A stretch of 64,000 bases of DNA, taken from assembly GCA_944739405.2 (NCBI GenBank), contig OX123190.2:61399805-61463804 (forward strand). Reading direction: 5' to 3'. Position 1 is the first letter of the stretch. Each line of letters opens with the position of its first letter. Origin of the DNA: Euclidia mi (taxonomy: Eukaryota > Arthropoda > Insecta > Lepidoptera > Erebidae). The position numbers were made by a program, and so were the translations under genes. The notes under the pieces were generated by a model, which saw only the letters and a list, made by a program, of their open reading frames with translations, was not told the origin of the DNA and ran no database searches. Positions 57,110 to 64,000 of the stretch are shown in pieces.

Positions 57110-57730
57110 GTTTTTATTTATTTATTTTTATTTTTAAACTTCCAGTAATACAATTTGCACAAGGCGGACTTAATGCCAAAGGCATTTTCTACCACTCAAC
57201 CTTAGGGTGATGCAGAGATGATAGTGGCAGGTGTGTTTTAGAGAATAAAAACAAGAGAACTAAATATAATAATAGATTATACAAGGTAATACATATTTGC
57301 GAATAGAGAATGCCTATACATACATACATACATAACATATAATTAATATTACAAAAGTGTAATCTGCTAATACATCGGTAATAAGTAAGTGCTGCTACTG
57401 AGAAGTTTCTGATTGTCCACAATATAACTGACGAACCTTGTACTTGAACGTGTCACGTGTATTGGCCATCCTAATTTCAGGAGGTAGAGCATTCCAAAGT
57501 TGGATAGATTGGATGTAAAAAAAGAACTAGATTAGAAGTGTAAAATGGACAAAGAAGTAGAAGGTTATTAGACGATCGTAAGTTCTTAACATGGTTGGAG
57601 CAAAGGTATTGAAAACAAGGCATTAGATAAGACGGGGCATTAGCGGAGTGGAGAAGCGACTATAATGTAGTCAAGAGACAGGTCTCTACCAGAGTCACTC
57701 CAAGTGTCGCAAGTCATGTCTTTTTCCTAG
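57110..57730 (-). pseudogene. CR1-like LINE, C-terminal end and 3' UTR
   Basis: On the minus strand, LRSSNNLLLLCPFYTSNLVL (about 57530-57595) and, one frame over, LWNALPPEIRMANTRDTFKY KVRQ (57425-57505) match the last ~60 residues of CR1-like reverse transcriptase proteins ('RSS..N.LL.P..RTN......Y.....WN.LP..IR....'). The 3' UTR follows, with 'AAATGCCTTTGGCATTAAGT CCGCC' and TTTATT runs near 57115. The RT core is absent. One frameshift near 57510. Confidence 0.7.
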
Positions 57731-58347
57731 TGAGTTTATATTTAATTAACCTATATTGTATTAAAGCAAGGATTCCTACAGGGAGGTTCTATAATGGAAA
57801 GGATATAATTGTAGACATGATTCGTCCCATGAGAATACTCTGCTGTGAAACGAACATAAAATTCTGAGAAACCCATACCTCTGACAAGCTAAGGCAACAT
57901 TATGTGAACTGGGTCTCCCTTGTTTGACTGAAAGGAATTTGACAAATTATCACTTCCCAAAAATTTTTCGCATAATTTCATTTGCCAAATTATTACTTAG
58001 CACAAAATCTATTCACAAAAAATGGCAGTCTATGTATTTATGTTTGTATGTTCCACCGTAGCGCCTAAATTACTGAACCGAGTTTAATAAATAGGGTATC
58101 AATAGATTCGTAATAATGGTCCAGGCTATATAGATTTTATCAACATTTTCTATTACGGAATTAATAGCGTACGTTTTTGGTATCAAAAGAAAGGTATTGG
58201 TGAGCACATTACAAATATATTCATATATTATACTGGTTCAGTCAAAATATAACTTTAAAACGCGGTTGTACTTACAATTCACGCGGTTCAGACCATTTGT
58301 GTTACCTATTTTTCTTACTTTCTTCTTAAAAATATCTAAATGTAAAT
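57731..58347. other. Mostly unassigned; RTE-style phrase at 58040-58150
   Basis: ATGTTTGTATGTTCCACC and 'CTAAATTACTGAACCGAG' resemble the opening of RTE-related relics. No gene. Confidence 0.35.
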
Positions 58348-58359
58348 ATTGCACGGTGA
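58348..58359. repeat. TSD of Penelope-like element, left copy
   Basis: ATTGCACGGTGA, repeated exactly at 59688-59699. Confidence 0.85.
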
Positions 58360-59687
58360 TACAAACCTCAAATAGTGCAACCACCCATATACAGTTTACC
58401 CAAAGTTCATAAGATGCATGTACCTCTGCGACCAATAGTGAGCCAAATAAATTCACCCACATACGGCTTGGCGAAACACATAAGTAAGGTACTGCAACCG
58501 TTAGTAGGTAAGGCGGCATCTTTTGTCAAGGACTCTCGCCACTTTATTGAAATCATCAAGAGCGTGACAAGGGAACCAGACGAGGTGATGGTGGGTTTTG
58601 ATGTGATGTGTGAATGTTCCAGTTCAAGATTGCCTTGAGGTCGTTGACAGGAAGTTAGAGAAAACGGTATATCTAAAGCATACATTGTTTTGCTAAAGAA
58701 TTGCTTAGAAGGAAACTACTTCTTATATTGTGGACAACATTATCTCCAGATTGACGAGGTGGCCGTGGGTAGCCCAGTAGCACCGGTAATGGCCAATATC
58801 TAGATGAAGTACCTCGAAGAATCCATAGACATGCAGGCATCTAATGTGAAGCTATGGAAAAGGTACGTCGATGATGTATTCCGTATAATGAAGGGCAATA
58901 AGCAAGACGATAACAATTCGCACACAGATTAAACTCCATAAATCAGATTTACATTTGAAATGGAGGTGGATGGATCGTTGTTCTTTCTTGACGTAAAAGT
59001 GACAGTTAAAGACAAGTGCGCCCTGGGACACACTGTATACAGAAAACCGACCCACACTGACAGGTATCTCAACACGTTTTCGCATCATCACCCGCGACAC
59101 TTGGCATCCGTTGTGACGTCCCTAGTGAACAGGGCGTATAACTTCTGTGACCCTGAACACTTAAGCAGTGAGCTCTCACATGTTCAGGAGGTACTTAGAC
59201 GTAACGGATACAAGAATGAGATACACCGTTTGAAGGGGAGGGATGGTAAACCTGAGGTGAGCAGGATGCCGGCTTACATGCCCTACCTAAAAGGAGAAAC
59301 GGTCAAAATTGGAACAGTACTCAAGAAATACTCCATTTAGACTGTATATAGTCCAGTTTCTAAGATAGCACACAATCTGCGTAGTCCAAAGCATGTCATT
59401 CCTTTTCAGACACCTGGCGTCTACAAGGTCGCAATGATACAGCTCAACAGTGTGTAGACATCATTAGTGTAGTTTGTCGAGGTACCGACAGTCCGGTTAA
59501 AAACAAAAATAAAAATCAAGTGAGGGTACGTGCCAAAACCCACACAACACAAGAACGGCGCTGAGCTCACCAGTCCCGCCGCAACCACGGCTGAAGCACG
59601 TCAGCCGAAACGTTGGCAAAAACCGAAGTATTTATGCCTTAAATAAATTAGTTATCGCGAGTAAGACCCGCTATATAACCTTGTATA
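58360..59687 (+). mobile_element. Penelope-like element, 5'-truncated and endonuclease-less
   Basis: 1328 bp between two copies of a 12 bp direct repeat. The 5' end starts inside RT coding. The 3' region has 'CACGTCAGCCGAAACGTTGG', a phrase common near Penelope 3' ends, and finishes with 'AAGACCCGCTATATAACCTT'. Between the RT end and this tail the GIY-YIG endonuclease is missing, with the reading lost at about 59440. Confidence 0.85.
58364..59450 (+). pseudogene. Penelope-like reverse transcriptase, broken
   Basis: The reading starts KPQIVQPPIYSLPKVHKMHV PLRPIVSQINSPTYGLAKHI (the typical Penelope RT opening), then MVGFDV (motif A Asp), VAVGSPVAPVMANI (motif B, followed by a TAG), YVDD at 58864-58875 (motif C), FTFEMEVDGSLFFLDVKV, YRKPTHTDRYLNTFSHHHPR and the linker TPGVYKV at about 59412. 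There are at least three frame changes (near 58640, 58800 and 58930) and two stops. In complete elements TPGVYK is directly followed by the GIY-YIG domain, which is absent here. Confidence 0.85.
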
Positions 59688-59737
59688 ATTGCACGGTGAG
59701 TTTGTTTACATGCCCCATTGGGATACGGAAAAGGATT

Positions 59738-60114
59738 AAATAAAAAAAAAGTTTTAAAACTAAAACCCGACTACGTCAAAATGGAGTCTAAAAAGAACGA
59801 AACAAGAAAATAGCTCATTCAGATACAAATCCTGAAAAGTATAAGTACAGAAATGCTCAAGCTAGAGCCGTGGTCGCACCTATTGTATAACTATTGTGGG
59901 GTGCCAGGAACACTCAACTGCATTAAACAAACATGGCAGGTAACTACATGTACACTAGTATAAATAAAATAGGTACGACCACGGCTCTAGCTTGAGCATT
60001 TCTGTACTTATACTTTTCTGGATTTGTATCTGAATGAGCTATTTTCTTGTTTCGTTCTTTTTAGACTCCATTTTGACGTAGTCGGGTTTTAGTTTTAAAA
60101 CTTTTTTTTTATTT
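59738..60114. mobile_element. Foldback element with ~145 bp arms
   Basis: Arm 59738-59885 (AAATAAAAAAAAAGTTTTAA AACTAAAACCCGACTACGTC ...) pairs with about 59967-60114 over nearly its full length, with a loop of about 80 bp (GTATAACTATTGTGGGG...). A few mismatches only (for example CCTGAAAAG against TTTTCTGG). It lies 40 bp beyond the Penelope insertion. It encodes nothing. It is a MITE-like or foldback unit that could form a very long hairpin RNA if transcribed. Confidence 0.9.
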
Positions 60115-60602
60115 CTATTAATGCAAGTCGTTTCTGGCACTCGCCGGCCGCTACCGCGGCACCGCTCGCTTCGCTCGCTCGGCTCGTGCGTAGGAGGTCA
60201 CAGTTCTAACCTAACCTAACCTGACCATGTTTTTAATAATTAACCTACTCTACTTCCATAAAAAACTAATATCACCTAACGTTTATTGTCTGAAGATTGT
60301 TTGCTGTAATAAATCATTTGTTTAAAGACCAAATGCCATAATGACATTATACTTAGTAATATTTTGCTAAGTAAAAATTTAACCAAATGAAAATATGCGT
60401 ACTAAAATCATTCGAAATTTTGCAATGGTATAAAAAAATATTGCTAAAATTTGTTAGGGTAATGATATTTTGGCAAAATCTTTTCGGCAAAACGACAGGA
60501 TCCTATGTGAACTTTTTTCAGGGTATGTGGTGTTACCACTAAAGAACATTGGGTGCCTTAGTTTTTCTGTATGCTAAGATATAGTTTCCGAAAATAGAAC
60601 GA
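60115..60602. other. No gene; CG-rich patch and short CCTAA run
   Basis: 60135-60200 is GC-rich (CTCGCCGGCCGCTACCGCGG, GCTCGCTTCGCTCGCTCGGC). It is followed by CTAACCTAACCTAACCT at about 60211-60227, three copies of the insect telomere unit CCTAA. The rest is AT-rich. Confidence 0.5.
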
Positions 60603-61030
60603 ATGCTTATATTTTTTATCTACAAAATAAAAATCGCTCAAAGTGTGATGAGTCACTATAGTGATCTCCTTGAAGCGTTCTCTGACGCAGATGTTCATGC
60701 CGTCCTAATTTCTGAGAGCTGGCTCAAACCTCAACATCTTTCAACTACATACCCTCTGCCAGTTACATTCTTATTCGGAGTGATCGTATAGGTAAACGGG
60801 GTGGTGGTGTCGCAATTTATTTGCGAAGCGACTACTCTTATAAAATTCTTGCTTCTTCTTCTTGTAATACTGTCAGTTCTGCTGAATTTCTTAGAGGTTT
60901 GGGTCAGGAGGACTAAGATTGTCTTTGGAGTAGTGTATTGTCCCCCTGCAGTCGATTATTTCACCGATTTGGCAATGGTAATAGAATCTTTAGGGTCTGA
61001 GTACGAACACCATGTCATTATGGGTGATTT
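60603..61030 (+). pseudogene. LINE endonuclease fragment (CR1/Jockey-type)
   Basis: SDADVHAVLISESWLKP, then after a frame change LIRSDRIGKRGGGVAIYLRS DYS, and after another change FLEVWVRRTKIVFGVVYCPP and YEHHVIMGDF. These are successive blocks of an APE-type LINE endonuclease (ESWL with catalytic Glu, GGGVAIY, VYxPP, GDF). It ends abruptly after GDF at about 61030, where an unrelated LINE begins. It is broken by two frameshifts. Confidence 0.75.
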
Positions 61031-61040
61031 TTTTGAACTT

Positions 61041-62211
61041 CTTTGGAAATATTACGACTCGTCGAAATAGAAAATATTCTGATACAAAAAGTGATGATTA
61101 TAACTCAACTATCAACGATACTGATATAACTTCACACGGTAAGACGACAAGAGATAGTTTACCAAACATATCGGATGACGAAAACTGCGACACTATCACT
61201 CAGTTAAATAATAAATTAACCGAACTAACATCACAATTAGATTCAGCATATAATGAGGTAGAAAGATTGAACTTAGAAAACACACATCCTAAACAAACAA
61301 TTGAAGAATTAACGAAACAGAAAAATATTTATAAAAAATTCACAAGTGATATAGTAAGTGACAAAAAGTTTTTAACACCGAAGAAAAAAGCTCATAAGCC
61401 CGTCTGTACTATTGACATCACCGTTACACCAACAAGTACAAAATGCTTACACCCATCAACACCGAAAATGCTAACAGAAGTTACACCCAGTAAGTCGAAT
61501 AACACAAACAACACAAACACTGACCAAGAACAAGTGAGCCCTCTGAGTGAGGATCTACCTTCCAAACACTTATTACACTCACCTAGAGTTATGAATAGAA
61601 AACTATGTGTATTAAGTAATTGCACTCAAAAGTACACTTTAGGAACTATTGAACGTTACTATGATGGTTACTTTGACTACTGCCATTATGCTTTACCAAA
61701 TGGTAATACAAAGCAACTGTTGGGCAATATAAAGTCTAAAGTAAAAAAGTTTAATTTGTACGACTATTGTATAATTTTGTTGGGAGAACAAGACTTCAAG
61801 AGTAATTTTGACACCATCGAACTAATAAAAACTATAAAGGAAAGCCTAGGAGAACTCTAGCATACAAACATAATATTGTGTACACCTACTTATATAAGAG
61901 GAGCACCTATATTCAATTACCGTGTTGAGCTTTTTAACAACTTGTTATATATGGATCTGTTGCACAATAATTATGCCTACTTTTTTGATACCAACCAAAA
62001 TCTTTCCTATGATATGTTTTCCTACAATACTGGCAAATTAAACAAACAAGGTATTTATCACATACTTAGACAGATAATGGCTAGAATAGAAATCGACATG
62101 AGAATATATCCCTATAACTGCAGCAATCCCACTGTGTCTAATAAACACCTCTTAAACGAGGAAATTGAGACCGGAGGAAAAACGAAGAAGCAGTTTTTTC
62201 TACTACAATAA
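61041..62211 (+). CDS. LINE ORF1 protein with coiled coil and esterase-like C-terminus; one in-frame TAG
   Basis: The first part is polar and contains a coiled coil (TITQLNNKLTELTSQLDSAY NEVERL, about 61185-61275), then a long Thr/Pro/Ser-rich linker with the basic stretch KKAHKP. The C-terminal part (NLYDYCIILLGEQDF, HTNIILCTPTYIRG, and LNKQGIYHILRQI) resembles the SGNH/GDSL-like esterase found in ORF1 of some CR1-group LINEs. A single TAG at 61858-61860 interrupts it, but the frame before and after is the same, so the break is one substitution. The methionine at 61012 belongs to the upstream LINE; the true start is unclear. Confidence 0.6.
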
Positions 62212-63964
62212 TCTATATTTTATCTATATTCTCCACCAGAATATAGCAGGAGTCATTAATAAATGCGACAGTTTAACTATAAATTTGGAAGAACTAGAAA
62301 AGAATATGAAACCTGTTGATATTATTTGTATAACTGAGCACTTTATGACACCCGAGCAAGAAGAATTACTCAATATTCCCAACTTCCGACTGGCAACAAG
62401 TTTTTCTAGAGATACCAAAAGAGGAGGCGCTTGTATATTAACTAGGATAGGTCACCATTACAAAGTACTAAAAAATAATTATGCTGTTAAAAATATTATT
62501 GAATATTGTGCTATAGAACTTAAGGAACATGGTCTCATAATAGTCTGTGTCTATAGAGTACCAAATTCTAGCATGTATGTTTTTCTCGATAATTTAGAAA
62601 GCTTACTAAGGCAGTTATGTGATAACACAAACAAAAAAATTTTGATATGTGGTGACTATAACATTGATGTTACTAAGAAAAATCGGCAAACACTCGAATT
62701 TGTATATCTCCAACAAAGCCACAACTTAAAGTTGGAAATAAAAGAACCCACTAGACTATGTAGCAATACTTGTATAGATAACTTTGCACATAATATTCGC
62801 AATTGTAAAAGTGAGATACTCGAATTAGGATTATCAGATCATACAGGTCAAGTACTGAAATGCCCTGTTAAAAAGACTTGTGTGATTAAGGGCTGGCACA
62901 TAAAAAGGCGTGACATCTGTAATGAAAATTTAAGCATTTTTAAGGAATGTCTACAAAACTTAACATTCACATCAGTCTATGAAACCGAGGACCCTAATCA
63001 AGCATTCAATTGTTTTCTAGATCTTTTTTTGTGTTTCTACATTTTATGCTTTCCTTATAAAACGATTACCAAGAATATAAAGAAAAGAATATCATGGATA
63101 TCAAAAGGGATCAAAATATGTAGTAAAAGAAAAAAAGCATTATTGTGGGAGTATAGGAAGTATAAAACCGTTGATCACAAACGTGCATTTAAAAAGTATT
63201 CAGCTAGATTAAAGAAAATTATATCTCTTACACAAAAGGCACAAAATAACCATTTTATTAAAACTGCGCAAAATAAGTCAAAAGCAACCTGGTCCATTAT
63301 TAATTCAACAAAATCTAATTTTCCTAAGGAACCTATAATTGAACTTTTAAGAAATGACATTAGTATTACCAATCCTGTTGACATAGCCAATTATTATAAT
63401 GATTATTTTATAGATCAAATTCAACAACAAATTACAATTAAATCATCTGACTCATCTTGTTCCTCGTGCCCAAATCTTAATATTCAATCTTGCGGCAATT
63501 CTATGTTCCTTTATCCAACAGTACCGACTGACATAGAAAGAGAAATAAAATTACTAAATAATACCCATAGTATAGGTTATGACGGTGTATCTACCAAGTT
63601 GGTGAAATACGTTTCTACGACAATCTCGGGTCACTTAAGCCATATTATTAATTTATGCATCACTAATGGTACCTTTCCAGAGAGACTTAAAACCTCCGTT
63701 GTAATCCCACTCTACAAAAAAGACGAAAAACATAATGTCAAAAACTACAGACCAATAGCACTGATTCCTATCTTCTCTAAGGTTTTTGAAAAGGTTCTTT
63801 ACAATGGTTTGAGCAACTATCTTGAAGAAAACCATATTTTAGTTAATGAACAAAAGGGTTTTCGTAAGGGAAAAACTATAAACCTTGCAATATACGATCT
63901 AGTCAAACATATCATAACCAATATGGACAAAAAAATCCTGTTTGTGCTATCTTTATGGACATGA
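62165..63964 (+). CDS. LINE ORF2: endonuclease and reverse transcriptase, partial
   Basis: About 600 open codons. The endonuclease shows LHQNIAGVINKCDSL, DIICITEHFM (catalytic Glu), RGGACILTR, CGDYNID (about 62650) and LGLSDHTGQ (SDH, about 62840). After a basic linker the RT begins: IGYDGVSTKLVKYVS, SVVIPLYKKDEKHNVKNYRP IALIPIFSKVFEKVL and NEQKGFRKGKTINLAIYDLV. The frame is lost at an A7 run (about 63925-63931); in the next frame the sequence continues IFMDMSKAFDRVDHDML, motif A with catalytic Asp, to the window end. Apart from that single-base slip it appears intact, so the element is recent. Confidence 0.8.
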   Translation: MRPEEKRRSSFFYYNNLYFIYILHQNIAGVINKCDSLTINLEELEKNMKPVDIICITEHFMTPEQEELLNIPNFRLATSFSRDTKRGGACILTRIGHHYKVLKNNYAVKNIIEYCAIELKEHGLIIVCVYRVPNSSMYVFLDNLESLLRQLCDNTNKKILICGDYNIDVTKKNRQTLEFVYLQQSHNLKLEIKEPTRLCSNTCIDNFAHNIRNCKSEILELGLSDHTGQVLKCPVKKTCVIKGWHIKRRDICNENLSIFKECLQNLTFTSVYETEDPNQAFNCFLDLFLCFYILCFPYKTITKNIKKRISWISKGIKICSKRKKALLWEYRKYKTVDHKRAFKKYSARLKKIISLTQKAQNNHFIKTAQNKSKATWSIINSTKSNFPKEPIIELLRNDISITNPVDIANYYNDYFIDQIQQQITIKSSDSSCSSCPNLNIQSCGNSMFLYPTVPTDIEREIKLLNNTHSIGYDGVSTKLVKYVSTTISGHLSHIINLCITNGTFPERLKTSVVIPLYKKDEKHNVKNYRPIALIPIFSKVFEKVLYNGLSNYLEENHILVNEQKGFRKGKTINLAIYDLVKHIITNMDKKILFVLSLWT

Positions 63965-64000
63965 GCAAAGCTTTTGACCGTGTAGACCATGACATGCTAT

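Larger units (their letters stand above)
61035..64000 (+). mobile_element. Young LINE with ORF1 and ORF2, runs off the window
   Basis: Two long, nearly uninterrupted frames with LINE ORF1 and ORF2 features in the expected order and a short overlap at 62165-62211. The exact 5' end is uncertain because the open frame reads straight out of the preceding LINE fragment. The CR1/Jockey group is likely, but the family is not identified. Confidence 0.75.

Noticed and set aside
58238..58519. Minus-strand 93-codon gene over the Penelope start
   Set aside because: It is antisense to recognisable reverse transcriptase coding on the plus strand.

Overview
The window looks like an AT-rich, intron-scale or intergenic stretch of an insect nuclear genome, most probably a moth or butterfly. 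I base this on several interspersed repeats I recognise as lepidopteran in style: a non-LTR tail ending in a GCTGATGATGATGAT-type run, 'GGCAAACGAGC..GACGG' and 'GAGACC/ACGGAACCCT..GTCTGTCTG' repeats, tRNA-headed SINEs, and an RTE-like LINE with a craniofacial-development-protein-2-like endonuclease. No host protein-coding gene with convincing exons is visible. Almost everything recognisable is mobile DNA in different stages of decay.

Layout. 1-7 kb: two inverted ~780 bp copies of a THAP-finger-bearing element (1315-2099 and 6036-6810) around a 3.9 kb spacer rich in small perfect hairpins. 7-13 kb: short RTE-style relics, a SINE interrupted by a repeat-rich insert, and two tRNA-derived SINEs with target-site duplications (TSDs). 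13-24.7 kb: mostly unannotated AT-rich DNA, with a broken YqaJ-type exonuclease gene near 17 kb. 24.77-30.6 kb: an RTE-like LINE on the minus strand, cut in two by a plus-strand CR1/Jockey-like LINE (25200-27659) with a matching TSD on both sides. 30.8-31.5 kb: a compact GC-rich retro-insertion with poly(A) and a 13 bp TSD. 34.8-41 kb: another SINE, a Penelope-like endonuclease relic folded back on itself, a gag-like relic, and a ~2.8 kb block bounded by 38 bp inverted repeats that contains a young SINE with an 18 bp TSD. 42.5-48.3 kb: a nearly complete DIRS-type tyrosine-recombinase retrotransposon (gag, RT, RNase H, recombinase) with its inverted terminal repeats and internal complementary region still readable; a 794 bp MADF-encoding PIF/Harbinger-like element sits inside its right terminal repeat. 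52.85-55.66 kb: a DNA transposon-like unit with TA TSD, 27 bp terminal inverted repeats, clustered TGGACGC motifs near both ends, and a small spliced gene. 56-58 kb: SINE and minus-strand CR1-like relics. 58.36-59.69 kb: a 5'-truncated Penelope-like element lacking its endonuclease but flanked by a 12 bp TSD. 59.74-60.11 kb: a foldback element with ~145 bp arms. 60.6-64 kb: a fragment of one LINE endonuclease followed by a younger LINE with long open ORF1 and ORF2 running off the end of the window.

How they work together. The genes do not form a host pathway. They form a stratigraphy of transposons in which nesting order can be read from TSDs and from undisturbed sister repeats. The strongest functional link is that the SINE at 10995-11265 ends in the same sequence as the 3' end of the RTE-like LINE at 24.8 kb, which suggests that this LINE family supplies its retrotransposition machinery. 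Family names below are from recognition of motifs by eye, not from database searches.
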